From the NCBI GenBank assembly GCA_008508345.1, contig QNGE01001307.1, positions 62,001-126,000 on the forward strand: 64,000 nucleotides of DNA, written 5' to 3'. Numbering within the stretch: the stretch's first letter is position 1; each line of letters starts with the position of its first letter. Positions 22,987-35,223 of this stretch are shown piece by piece. The notes under the pieces are model-generated. The model was not told the DNA's origin, made no database searches, and worked only from the letters and a program-made list of their open reading frames with translations. This DNA is from Paragonimus westermani (lineage: Eukaryota > Platyhelminthes > Trematoda > Plagiorchiida > Troglotrematidae). Made by a program: the position numbers and the translations under genes.

Positions 22987-25639
22987 AACGTTGGAACGGG
23001 GGACTTCTTGAATATGCTCGATTTACGTACACTTGTTTATGCATCGTTACCGTGGACACATGCGGTTTGGTTATTGCTATGCACACTATCCCTTACCTAT
23101 AACCCAATCAGACACTGACAGATACCCACATAACCTTCTAGGTAATCGATACATTGTTTATCAACTTTTGTGTGGTGCTTTGGTTAATTTTCTCTTGCTT
23201 TTGTCCATCCGTCTTGAATAATACACTTTTTTCTGTTTAATTTACGTCCATGATACTGATTTATTGAATTGAAAACATACTTCTTCACGTTAGACACGGC
23301 TGGATCCCAATGACATTCTGAGCAGCGGGTAAACTCTAAACATTTCCCGTGCATTTCGTTGAATGGAACGAACTGTAAAACTGCAATTGTGATGTGGACA
23401 GTAACTGAAGGCGGTTGCTGAGTTTACGAATTCCTAATAGAAGGAACCGCCAATTTTGTGGATAAGGGTGTTCCGTCCATGTAAAAGACCTTGGTCACAC
23501 CGTACCTACATAGTTGCTTCCAGTGTTTTCTAAGAAGTGTCCATCTCCCAAACACAACACTCTCAACCTAGGCAGAGGTGGTATTTTGTTGGTGGATAGT
23601 ACCAGATTAACAAATTTTCCAGCTCACCTCCTATTGCCTCGACGAAACACATCAAGTCGGAAACATTTAATAGTAATTGAAATAGTTCAGTGACGATTCT
23701 TGAAACTTGCCAGGTTTGAAAAACTTATGAGACATACACTGCTCACTATTCCGCCAGCGGTAATTTGATAATTGACTCTTCAGCAGTACGTAATACACGT
23801 GCTTCGATAACCATGATAACCAGCTAGTGGTTACTCCGCAACCACTTATGCTACCATCTGTTCTAGTGTCATTCAAACGTATATCGTTAAATCTACTTTG
23901 GACTTTGTTCTGTGTGGCTCATCTAGCTTATCTAGCTTCAAAACTTGGTCAAAAACTCGCAAACCGTCCACGACTATTCTAAAATCTGTTATAGGCACTC
24001 CTCAGGGACCATTATTATCAGTGAACAATGCCTCAGCAACAAAAGCTACGTGTGCAATATTAGTATAACACTGAATAGTCGCCGGTCAAATGTTTTGAAG
24101 CATTTTTCGTCAAAACAAACGTTGGCGTCTCTAACTTGGATTTGTTCGAGCGTTAATTGTACTTTTGGTCCCTTTAATTCACTATTCATCTCCCATATAA
24201 GCCCCATCTCCAACATTTCTTGCTGTCATTCTGAAGTCTGCAGCATTTTTGACATGATAAGGTGGCATTGCACGTCTTTATTGCATCAACGTCATCGTTA
24301 AATCCTACCTGAATGTACGCAGAAATTTTGCTCAGAAAGTCTTTTCGGTTCTTGAGCGTAAATATTCTTAACTCAGCGATCGATTGAGAGAGAAACGAAC
24401 GCGGCCGTTTGATGCCCGTTCACACAGCAGTGAATTTGAAATCTTACGATTTTTATTTCCCTTTATACCCATCGCGCGTTATAATTTTTTTTACATATTA
24501 CTATAGCTTAACATGCAATCTTTTTCGCAACCAAACTTCCACCCTTCTTGATATATAGGAGAGTTTCTTGACTGGATGTTAGTAAGATGTGCCAATTTAA
24601 AATTGTATACTAGTTTATAATATTAATGTACAATAGATGCTGGTGCTACAGTTTATACTGTATTTATAATATACGCAATAGTCCTAAACATGCATTAACA
24701 TAATAATATTTGGCAGCTTATAAATATAATACCAATATAATATAATATACGTTATATGTCATATAATACGAAAAATAACACAACAATGGTTGCTGATACA
24801 TCGTCTTGTAACAAGATAACCCCTTTCCGCCTACTAACAATCAGTGGTAATGTAGGTTTGAGTGCACCTGTTAGCTCAACTTGGTAAATGCTGTCACCGG
24901 CTTGAAAAAGTTCACATTTATTGTTTTCAGTTAGTCAGGGCTGGGTAAACACCTCTGGTTAGGCTTAGAATATCTGAAATCGAAATTTGTTGTGACGAAT
25001 TTAAATGTATTTTACGCCACGTGGTGACACCTATGTTGTTCAAAAGGTCAATAAGACAGCGGTGTTGACAGGAAGATGATATTTTGTGAATTTGCTCTGA
25101 TATTTCGGTCATCACGGGTAACCTTCGTCAATTTCTTTTTCACAGGGTGGATTTCTAACAGTATTTCTTACTCGTTCATCACTTGTTTAAGAGATTCCCT
25201 TAGCAAAGTTTACCCATGCCAACAGAAAAGTTGGGACAAATCCGAAAAAATTTACTTTCTTCTCAGCACCTTTGTGTCACTGATATTTTGAGCAATCTAA
25301 CTTCGAGTGGGCTTTTTCGGTGAGATTTTGTATGAAGTTGTGGAGGCAGCTCACTTGAAACGCTAACTTAAAGCTGCAATTTGGAAGGTAAGTTCTGAGG
25401 GGCGGTGCATCAGTGAAAACACGAATGGAACTTGTGCAAAGTAAGCACTGGAGAAACATGTGTCAGTATATCATTCACAAATAAGCGGCTGAACGCTTAC
25501 TGAGACAAATAAGTGGTTGCTGTTTCAAAAGTAAAACCAAATCAGACAGTGTTTTAGGGACCAGGTTCTAGTTCACTTTATCAAACAAATAGTTCCGTTA
25601 TTTTCCGCTTTGCCTACGACAGCATCGAAAATAAAGGCC
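22987..25639. other. Tetraspanin 3' flank and intergenic DNA
   Basis: The tetraspanin 3' untranslated region should occupy the first few hundred bases. Bases 24580-24790 are strongly AT-rich with many TATA-type repeats. A frame around 23.95-24.47 kb contains a GTPQGPLL-like piece that hints at a decayed reverse transcriptase, but too little is preserved to name it. Nothing else was recognised. Confidence 0.5.
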
Positions 25640-26094
25640 ATGTAAGGATATGGTTAGTTCTTTTGTCCAGTCTCTACGCTTGCACAGGCTTAGATGGTCA
25701 GGTCACGTATTAAGGATGCCAGCGAATCGTCTTCCGCACCGAGCACTATTCGCTGACGCTGCGACCGCCTGGTGTAAGGTGCGAGGTGGACGGATAATGA
25801 CCTGGCGTAGAGAAATGAAGTCGTTCACCAAGGGGTTGGCCACTGTGGGTCGTGTTCGTCTCCCGGGCTGGGGCCCTCGCGACTCACAGAGTCGGTGGTT
25901 GGAGACTCTAGGTGAGATGGCGGCTAATCGAGCTCAGTGGCGTGTTTGGCCGAGTTGTCTGTGAAGTGGGTGCATTTAATGACGCGTGGCAGTAAAAGCC
26001 GCAAGGAAGCTGTCTCGCTGATGACACCTTACTCTCACTTGCAGCTCGATTGTTTGTTTGCAAGGTGTAGGCACCTTGATGCTGAATGTTTGAA
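25640..26094 (+). mobile_element. LINE 3' end, probably RTE-type, copy B
   Basis: The frame 25650-25964 encodes the C-terminus of the same family as copy A in one open frame: RLHRLRWSGHVLRMPANRLP, KSFTKGLATVGRVRLPGWGP and SRWLETLGEMAANRAQW, then a stop. The 3' untranslated part (CTGTCTCGCTGATGACACC, and TTTGTTTGCAAGGTG near 26055) matches 16.89-16.94 kb and runs into the assembly gap. This is the best-preserved copy in the window and the best guide to the other two. Confidence 0.87.
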
Positions 26095-26635
26095 NNNNNN
26101 NNNNNNNNNNNNNNNNNNNNNNNNNNNNNNNNNNNNNNNNNNNNNNNNNNNNNNNNNNNNNNNNNNNNNNNNNNNNNNNNNNNNNNNNNNNNNNNNNNNN
26201 NNNNNNNNNNNNNNNNNNNNNNNNNNNNNNNNNNNNNNNNNNNNNNNNNNNNNNNNNNNNNNNNNNNNNNNNNNNNNNNNNNNNNNNNNNNNNNNNNNNN
26301 NNNNNNNNNNNNNNNNNNNNNNNNNNNNNNNNNNNNNNNNNNNNNNNNNNNNNNNNNNNNNNNNNNNNNNNNNNNNNNNNNNNNNNNNNNNNNNNNNNNN
26401 NNNNNNNNNNNNNNNNNNNNNNNNNNNNNNNNNNNNNNNNNNNNNNNNNNNNNNNNNNNNNNNNNNNNNNNNNNNNNNNNNNNNNNNNNNNNNNNNNNNN
26501 NNNNNNNNNNNNNNNNNNNNNNNNNNNNNNNNNNNNNNNNNNNNNNNNNNNNNNNNNNNNNNNNNNNNNNNNNNNNNNNNNNNNNNNNNNNNNNNNNNNN
26601 NNNNNNNNNNNNNNNNNNNNNNNNNNNNNNNNNNN
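26095..26635. other. Assembly gap (541 N)
   Basis: This is a run of N with a LINE tail entering from the left on + and a Penelope-like RT entering from the right on -. Both flanks are interspersed repeats, so the gap size and the join are uncertain. Frames drawn through the N are artefacts. Confidence 0.98.
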
Positions 26636-27260
26636 TCAATCATTGAGCGTTTGAGGATTACGAATGTATCGTCAACATATCGTACCCAGAGTTTCGGTTT
26701 GATCTTTGGTAGCGCGATGTTCTCTAACCTCTGCATGACAGCCTCTGCGATAAATCCGGATATGGGCGAACCCATTGGAGTTCCTTTAAGTTGTTGGTAG
26801 ATTTGGCCATTGAATTTGAAGTACGTCGACAAACATAGCTCCATGAGATTGCATATGCTCTCCGGTTTTAATGATTCATTCGGTCGGGGATTTTCTTCTA
26901 ACAGCTTTCGCAACGTCTCTTTGGCTAGGGTGAGGTCAATGGATGTGAAGAGTGCTGTGACATCGAACGAAATCATTGTTTCGTCTTCTTCTATCCTCAC
27001 GTGTTTTAGTTTGTTCAAGAATTGTACAGCATTGCTTATGGAATGTTCTGATCCGTCGACGAGATATCGCAGCCGTTTGAATAGGTCTTTGGCCAACTTG
27101 TAGGTTGGTGTGCCCGGTAGAGATACAATTGGTCGTAGTGGGATACCATCTTTGTGTATTTTTGGTAGTCCGTAGAATTGAGCAGTGGTTGCATCTTTCG
27201 ACTGCATTTTCCAACGCTCCAAAAACATCAACCCGAGCTACAAACAACAGCACCACCGCT
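26636..27260 (-). mobile_element. Penelope-like element, reverse transcriptase fragment (PLE-3)
   Basis: On the - strand an open frame from 27231 to the gap encodes about 198 residues of RT with all core blocks intact: FYGLPKIHKDGIPLRPIVS near the N-terminus, SFDVTALFTSI (block A, catalytic Asp), LKGTPMGSPISGF (block B) and LWVRYVDDTFVILK (block C, YVDD). KIHK and this block spacing are typical of Penelope-like elements. The frame is uninterrupted, unlike PLE-1 and PLE-2, so this is the youngest-looking insertion. The protein N-terminus is cut at about 27.26 kb. The GIY-YIG end, if present, lies in or beyond the gap, and none is visible to its left. Confidence 0.92.
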
Positions 27261-30200
27261 GTTCCCAACCATCAGAAAAGTATCAATTGTTGATCTTCTA
27301 CAGGTTGACAGGTCATCTGGTTGTCATTGTTGATTGATCAGCGATATAATGAAAGAGGCCTTGCCACCACAAGTTACCCGTGGCAAGACCGCGTGATGGA
27401 TTACAGATCACTCTGGTGCAAATTTTGCACAAATTTAATTACTTTTCGGTGGGTCACCACGACGCTAGTGATGCCCAAAAAAGATTGAGCTCAAAACGCT
27501 TAAAAGTACGAACCTTCACACCTCTCTGAGCCTGTGATTTCATTACCTAGAAAAGTGGAAATATGTTAGGAGCACAATTGCTTTGCTATGCATAAGGCTT
27601 GTAATACCTAGTGTACCGCAGTTGTTGGTTCGAGTGTCGGCCGCTGGAGATCGGACCGCCCTTTCATCCTATACTTTTTGTCGGTGTATTTCCATTGAAT
27701 GAAAATGTGAGGCAGCTCGCGAAGTTGTTAATTTAGAACACAGTATACAACGTCAAAAAACGGGAAGGCCTGCTGGTCATCAAACATTATGAAGAAGGGG
27801 TGAACAGGATGCTACTCGTATTGTGCCAAACTTCTACTGGTAAACTACTGGGTGTAAACGATACAGTACGCTAGACTCACGATGAAGTCGAATAGAACAC
27901 TAAGTGAGTCACTTTGACCACTAGCTGGTCTCACGATCTTAAGGATGTTTGGGCCAGTGGACAAGTTGCCTCTAACTGGGTCCAAAGAATTTCCGGTGGT
28001 TTAGGCTTTTTAAACGTCTTAAGGATAGTGGTCACGGCCAACTTCCTCCAGTCCTGTTCAAGGCTGGACACGCTGACCTGATAAGGAATCTAATTACCTT
28101 CTCACGGAAGATCCAGGTTAAAAAGTTCAGTCCGTATAACTTAGAACCTGACACACTCCTCTCATTTTCAAGATTGATCCACATCACATGTGTGCAATTC
28201 ATTGACGGTTAGGCTTGATTTCGATCGCATTAAAGATTTTGGTCACTGTACTTCTTCTTGGACTGAAACGCAAGTCCGCAAGCGTCCCGGCCGTGGCTTC
28301 ACTTAGTTGTTCACAGCCATACGCTTGAGAAACATGTTACGGCCTACTGAAAGCTGTCAGCCTTCTTTAACACCACTAGCAGGGTTTTCCGAAGAGGTTT
28401 TTTATCCTCTACATTGAACGTTGTCGTCGATGGCATCCTGAAGATCATTCAGGTTAACTGAGAAAACTAAGTCCAAAAAATTAACTTCGAGACCCGGATT
28501 ACGTTTATAATGTCAGTTTGGTCTGTAATGACGCGAAGGCAGCGCGAAACATCTTTGACTGACCACCGACCTTCGTTTGTTGCTCCAGCTTGCTCATCTG
28601 GAAGCGGCAACTAACTAGTCAGTGTATCTGGCAACTGTGAGGAGGATTCAGCTTTCTAGCTTGAATTGTTGTAAGCGTGTGTGGTTAGGGATGCCGTCGA
28701 ACCATGCCCAAGTTTCAAGACAATGACGATTCATTGGTAAGAACTGGTGTTCGCTTTAACTTGTGATCAATCTCTATCTTATTTGTTGTTTCTTTATACT
28801 TCATTTGTTGTAAAACGGGACTGTTTGCTCCGTAATGGGCCCGACAGTTGCAAACACACGAGAACCTGCCCTATGCTGCACCATTAGGGCAATTTTTCGT
28901 GGGATGCATCAAGACCTAAATTATAGGGGCGTCTCTATGAGAATATGCACAGATTTTAATTTGTGAATTGTTTATCTGCCTTGAAAACTCTTGCGACGTA
29001 AATATTAGATAGTTAAAATGTTTTCAAGAATCATGTGAACCGTTGTTTTTAATGGCATGCAACAATAGCGAGCTTGGAATAAATTCAGGGTGGTTTAGGA
29101 AATGTTTGATCTACCGCAAAAAACCTATTCATGCCAAGTTAATTGGGTGTTACATGAAAAACAACCTTGCATTACGTGGTACATTGGAAGGGTAGTCTCC
29201 ATCGGTTTGTGCAATTTTGTTCATCCGGAAACCTTGAAGATAGTTGCTGCATTGCTGTCAATGTTATGTGGCCGTAAACACTAAGGTTTTGTCTTCAATT
29301 TCTGAATATCGTTCTGGTTTAAGTTAAAACACAGAGTTCCTGATTTCTGGGATTCATATTGTTCACGTCTGTTTTTTTAATGCCAGCATGTCTGGTGTCA
29401 TCATGGTGACGATTGGGCTTATGATGCTGTGCATTACTCACTTTGTACAGGTTAGCTGAGCACGCGGCCACACTTTGGAAACAGCACTTAATCACAGCAA
29501 AGGGAAGTTTGTCGCATTTTCACCAAGTTTTAACAGTGGTCTGTATAACATGCTTCCGTTTCTTTGTGCTGATGTACTCTACCTGTCAGTCCCCAATCCA
29601 CGCTAACGTAAATGAAATAACCCACGCTCCAACTAAACACCCGTTGAAAGAATATTAATGTTCAACCCACGCTACCATTCAAATTAACGAGAAAATGAAT
29701 GTCTCATTCATTTTTTCTCCTATACCCAAGGACAAACAGTAAAGAGTGAACGAAGGCATGGAACAGTTGACTCTAAGGAAACACCTAGTTTACCGGTAGA
29801 AACAGCAGGATTTATAATATCTGTTCACATGTTTTAATCATTTTAAAACAGAGTGCAGAACATGTGCTGTCATGATGTGTCCATACTTCGGTTTCAGAGA
29901 GTTTGCCAGGCGGTGCACCTCTAATCGTTAAGATTCGCATTCATCTCCGGTTCAAATACGAACAGACTTCTCTGAGGTGTAATGACTCACGGAATGAATG
30001 TTACGTTTTGCCGCTTCTGTGTAACAGTTAGAGGATCAGTGCAGTAGAATAGCCACGGAAAGATGGGTGTTACATATTGATGACGAGTCAAACAACGAGC
30101 ACAATAAGGGCGACCGTAGAAAATAGGCCAACTTCTATAAAATCTTGACGTGCATATGAATACGGTAGTGGCGATGCTTGCAGCGTACTACTGAACAAGA

Positions 30201-31999
30201 CGGGATTCTACAGCTGCCATTCGCTTGCACATAGAGCAAAAACACGTACTTACAACAGCGTGAATGCAACGGAACATATTCGTAAAAGCATCAAGCACGA
30301 GTGACATCACTTAAAACAGTCCAGGGATGGTTGAACCGAGGTGGTGCTCGGTGTCTGAAATACAGCTTGCTAAATTGAACTGTTTAGTTGCAAACAAGAC
30401 CTTGAGGAACAACGAAAGCTTACTTTGATGAAGCACGGCAGGAAAGTCGGATACACTCGGACATTCATTTTGCGTCACCATGATAACTGACTTACCGGCT
30501 GCTGTAACAGATCACTGTGAATATGTTTGATATTTTGTTGCCGGTCCATCCAGTATTAGACATACCCTGTGTATTGTGATATCCCATTGGTGCAAGCTTC
30601 AGTTTCCATACAGCTGCTTTGATTATGCCGGTCTCATTGTCTAATTTAAGCTTCAGGCAGAGGGGTACCATCTTTTCTATGGTCGACTGGCAACACTTCG
30701 TAACTAATTGGGCGCAATCTAATCATCTGTCATCTCCAACTCACTAGCCATGCTACACACCTTCAGCACAAAAATCTGGCGGGTTCTAGTACATCCGGAA
30801 GAGACGGGAACACTGAGACGAACGATCAATGGTCCGTAGAAAGTATGTTGTCTTTCAAAGTCTAAGAATGTAAAAACATGTTCAGTCGTCATCAGACCTT
30901 CGTTAGCTACTACTTCGTCAGTAGCATTGAAATACTCACAACATTAGGCTAATGGAAGTTAGTGACCACAACAAGAGAAGATAAATTGGCTTACATACTC
31001 GGTGGCCACAAATGCCACTAGACCTTTTGGAGAAGATTTGTGGAATCGCCCAATCTGAAGCTACCCTTAATATATACAGCTTATTATTATGTTTAGGAAC
31101 AAAGCATATGTCTGCTGACTTCATCTTAAGAACAGTATGACATAAACTGGAAAGTTTTGGAGACAGGGAGCTGGAGGGTCAGGGGATTCAAAAAACTCCC
31201 CTACACAAAGAGACAATCGAGCCTGGTTCGATTATAAATATGGTAGAAAAAATCTTAGAAAAGACCTGATTCTAACGTACGAAATACTCCACACATCAGG
31301 TTATTTGCTTTCATATTATATCCCCTTAGGCATGGTCGAACGCCTGTGGGTTCATCAAGTGTAACTGGAGTAGGGAATAAACATCATGAGTCGTCATTTT
31401 TTACTTACCGATATTGACTTAGAACGATGAGAGTAAGACATGAAGTGGTTAAATCACATCATTTAGCCTTGGATGGTTTAGCTCTCAGTAGAAAGTTGCT
31501 GGGTTGTATTGTGAACAACAACACGAGGAGCTAAGCATACTGACGTGTTTTCGTGTCTCTTACCTGGTTACTTTTCTTAGAGTTGTCAGTCTGTCCATTA
31601 CACAAAAAAACTTGTTCTACACAGAATTGCTGAAAATAATTCATCCCCACGGTCGTCACTTTCCTCCTCTCGACGCTTTATTTCACACTACTTACTCCGG
31701 AAAGAGCCGATCCAACCAACTGCGCCTTGTCGACGTTTGTCAGCTCCATCTTCTAAGTAGGCGGTATGACTCATTAATCAGAGAACAACAGCTAACCTGC
31801 TGCTTGAAACTTAATCTAGAGACAGTGAGACCGGAATAGCCTAGTCGCAGAACATTCCAGCTGTATGATAAATAAAGCTTATACACCGAATATTTCTGTT
31901 ACTGGATGGCCGACAATAGAGTCATCCGTGATCTGTCACAGTTGCCGGCAAGTCAGGTTGTGAAGTGACCTAAATTAAATGTCCAACTGTATCCACTTT
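27261..31999. other. Intergenic or intronic DNA, no proven gene
   Basis: Only short frames are present. A weak LINE-like stretch may lie around 27.95-28.45 kb, a TM-like orphan exon near 29.38 kb is described under findings, and a possible tRNA-like piece lies near 29.90-29.96 kb. Otherwise nothing was recognised. Confidence 0.5.
29900..29965 (+). repeat. Weak tRNA-like SINE fragment
   Basis: TTGCCAGGCGGTG (A-box-like) is followed about 45 bases later by CCGGTTCAAATACG (B-box-like). No cloverleaf forms. Confidence 0.3.
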
Positions 32000-32017
32000 T
32001 TATCCATTTTTTTTCAG

Positions 32018-32050
32018 TCGTGGTATATTGTCGTTGTTTCTCAGAGGTTG
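32018..32050 (+). other. Candidate 33-nt micro-exon
   Basis: A strong acceptor (a T-rich tract ending TTTTTTTTCAG) and a strong donor (GTATGT) bracket exactly 33 bases that read SWYIVVVSQRL in one frame, a symmetric unit. Flukes do use symmetric micro-exons, but no partner exons were found, so this may be chance. Confidence 0.15.
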
Positions 32051-34947
32051 GTATGTGTACTGAGCAACCGGTCAGTCAGCACGATTCATTTTTGCTTACT
32101 GTGATCCGCAAGGGAGACTCATCGAAGTAATCACTGAACTTGTTACGATCATTCGGATTGCAATCGAGAGTGCACAAAGGAAACTAACTGATTTTTATCG
32201 GTTCAGGCGGCAGATGATGAGGTAACCTGTTAGTTGTTGAAAAATAGAATATTTTCTACTCCGGTTATTTTCCGTAACGTGTTTGACCTCGTAGTAGGTC
32301 TGGGGGAGCCAATCACCCTTATGAGGCCTCTATAACACAGTCCCCTCCGTTTTAATCATCCTTTGATTTTGTGCTGGGCCGACCCGAAATTTTTTAATGA
32401 TCTTCACGATTCATCTCAATTGCAGCCGCAGCAGAAGCTGTTTCCTTATATTATTGTAGCAAATTCGCATGGTTAGTCAAGATCCCGTTGGTGGTAACAC
32501 AATAACACCCTAACCAATTCTTCGACTCTAATTCGTCCTGTTTACTCCTCAAAAGCTGACGACCAATAATGAAAGTAGGATGGCCAGAATTAATCTCTGT
32601 GCATTGCCACATCACCATCACAACGTGAATGGAATTATGCAATCATGTGGATGCCTTATGCCTTAATGTTATCAGGTTGTTAACCTTCCACACCTGAAGT
32701 ATAGCACACACAAAGCATACCAAGGCATGTGTTTTAAAGGAAGTGAACATATAAACACCTAGGGCTACACGCCGAACTAAGGAGTGCACCATACTGTAAA
32801 GTTTAAAGTTGGAGAAGAATGTTAGGACAGCCAAACGCACTGCTAAAAGTATTCATATCCCATAATGATTTTCCAAATTTCCAGCATCCTGGAGTTTACA
32901 TCAAATCAAACGTCACGGGAGATAGGCTGATTAACTAACTCTTACGAAAATGCGTGTTGGGTATATGAAAGATCACTTGGACTGGGATTGAATTGTGGCT
33001 GCCTTTGGAAGGTGGGTTTGTTCTACGGTGTGGACCAGTTGGTAGGTCAAGTCGTGTGCTGATGAAGATCTGAACACCAACTAGTAGTAAAACGGAATAT
33101 ATTATACGTATTGCGTTACTGTCTGAGTGACAGTAGTATAATCATTCTGTGCAATTCGACAGTCCGCCCTACCCGTTTATAAATTCACTGCTTTGGGCAT
33201 ATGCTCTGCCTCGTCTACTAGCGCTCTCAGCCTGTTTTAATCTATCTGTCCATGTTGTTTACGCTTTCCATATTTATCAAGATTTCTGATTACTTCATCG
33301 AGTCCGCTTCGAAAGAACCTCAACAATACTATAAACCGTTTTAATCTCTTCTGGGTCTGATAAGGAAGAGATAGATTGACGGTTTTGCGAAAATATGTCA
33401 TTGGTCACAAATCATAGGCAACAGCTGTACCTGCAATTGCAGCTGACCCAGCGCCTTCAAACGAAATGCTCAATAGGGGAACGGTTGCACGCAGACAAGC
33501 TTTCAGGTATTTCGTTGCTGAAGCATAAGCATTAAATCTAAAATGAAACAGCATTCAAAGTAGTGTAGGAATGGCACTTAACAAATCAGTGTGGTATGTC
33601 GGAAGTTTTTGGGATAGAAAATTTGAGGAGTTAGTATATCCAACTGTCGTCAGTATATGCCATACGGAAAATTCTCGACAAATACTTTTGAATGAGAAGT
33701 TGTCCAGAAGGATATTTCTCTTAGATGAATAGTAAAACTATTTGTCAGCTTATTTGGAGAATTTTTCGAACATTTGTGTAACCTAAGCCACACGTATGAA
33801 TGAAGTAAAGGAACCAATCACACTGGATGATGCGGTAGTTCATCTTCTCAATGGTTCATTAACTTTTACTATGCGCTAAACAGTTTGCAACACCAAGCTT
33901 GCTAGTTTCAGGCGGTATTCTCAATACCATTCGAACTTTGCTACTAAACGGCAAACAGTGTGTTCTCTACTCGTCATAGTTTTGTTCCAAACCACCAAGG
34001 TTTCATGAGTGCTGGCCTGAGTTACGAAAATGTGCTGCCACTTCAAGACCCTTGGCCTAAGCCTGGGTTATCTAAGGTCCGTTCGATTGTGTAACTAATT
34101 TTCCACATTCCACTTCTACATGATCAAGCTCGGAGTGAGTGATCGATCTTCGAGAGGACTCGTCGGCAGTTGCGGGAGGCACAATTTCAACACAATAATC
34201 GCCTGATTAGCAGAGAGTTGTTGCAGTAGCTGAAGGTGTCATTTAAATGAAACCTTTTTCGTCCACGGCTATCAATTTTTGGCCTTTCCTGTTCATATAT
34301 TCCTTCATATATTCCTTCGCCATTACGTCGGGAATGGATGTCTATTTAAAATCCTAATGTTAAGTGATTCGGTTTTCTGTGGATTAGGTGCGATTAGTTG
34401 AAGGGAGCGGTAAGAATCGTAAGAGAGGTTTACTGTAGATATTGTTGCTTTCCCACGTACCTCACTTCAAAGTTTGTAAAACTACATTAGAACACTGGCT
34501 CTGATGGATTGAATTTGAACTGGAAAGTTCTTTTACATTTGTTCAATTCTTCTCTGTCTGTTACCTTTAATGTAGGGCCGAATCTTCTCCTAACCAGTGT
34601 GCGATATCAGCGCTGTCCATTATTGTTAAGCTTTAGATAGTACCGTTGATAAATTTACGTATAATCGTCTTTCTTCTTAGCACCCATTCATGCTACTCTC
34701 GTCCGCATCCCAGGAAGTTTTCCATAGATTCACCATAATAAATATGGACAGTGGGGAGGCGCAGTGTTGTTTTCAGTCTAACTTTGTTCAGTCACTGGAT
34801 GAAAGACAACTGTAAAAGATGTATTTTCAAAGTCCATCCCTACAGTCTTCAACAGATTGAAATTTGGTCACCCTAGGGATTTGGACCATTTAGTGAATGG
34901 CCGTTACCTTTGTACACGTTACATACGATAAGGGTTAGTATGTTACG

Positions 34948-35223
34948 TCACAAGAAGGTGCCGTATATTATTTCATTACAAATCTGTTTTGGTATATTAT
35001 ACTCATCAAATGCCTTTCGATTAACGATTGTCTTCCCTGGGAACGTGTCGAAACTTCGCTGTAGATCGGTACAGCGTGGTAACCGGTTGACGGCGTCCAT
35101 CAATTCGAACAACTTCAGCATGTGTTGCGTTAGCGTTTTGTCTTCTTGTTTCATTTTACAACCGCTATCCGTTTTAAGCCTGCCTTGAGGGAGCCGGCAA
35201 TATACTCGAGAAGCTTCCGACAT
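34948..35223 (-). CDS. Possible small gene or first exon, unknown product
   Basis: An open frame of 91 codons reads on the - strand from a good start context (GACAAAATGTCG) with an in-frame stop (TGA) upstream. The product is mixed and charged, with no membrane segment or signal peptide (MSEASRVYCRLPQGR at the start, LKLFELMDAVNRLPRC in the middle). The TGA stop is itself part of a possible donor (CTT|GTGACG), so this could be a first exon rather than a whole gene. I recognise no family. A frame of similar length runs on the opposite strand. Confidence 0.28.
   Translation of the reverse strand: MSEASRVYCRLPQGRLKTDSGCKMKQEDKTLTQHMLKLFELMDAVNRLPRCTDLQRSFDTFPGKTIVNRKAFDEYNIPKQICNEIIYGTFL

Noticed and set aside
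23945..24480. GTPQGPLL-like RT motif in a + strand frame.
   Set aside because: This is a single short motif without neighbouring RT blocks and could be chance.
26035..27231. Very long frames running through the gap on both strands.
   Set aside because: Most of their length is N. Only the 26636-27231 part on - is real sequence, and it is a Penelope-like RT.
27950..28450. Possible degraded LINE reverse transcriptase (FKAGHADLIRN-like, then VFRRGF-like text).
   Set aside because: The spacing between the two pieces does not fit known RTs, and no other block is visible.
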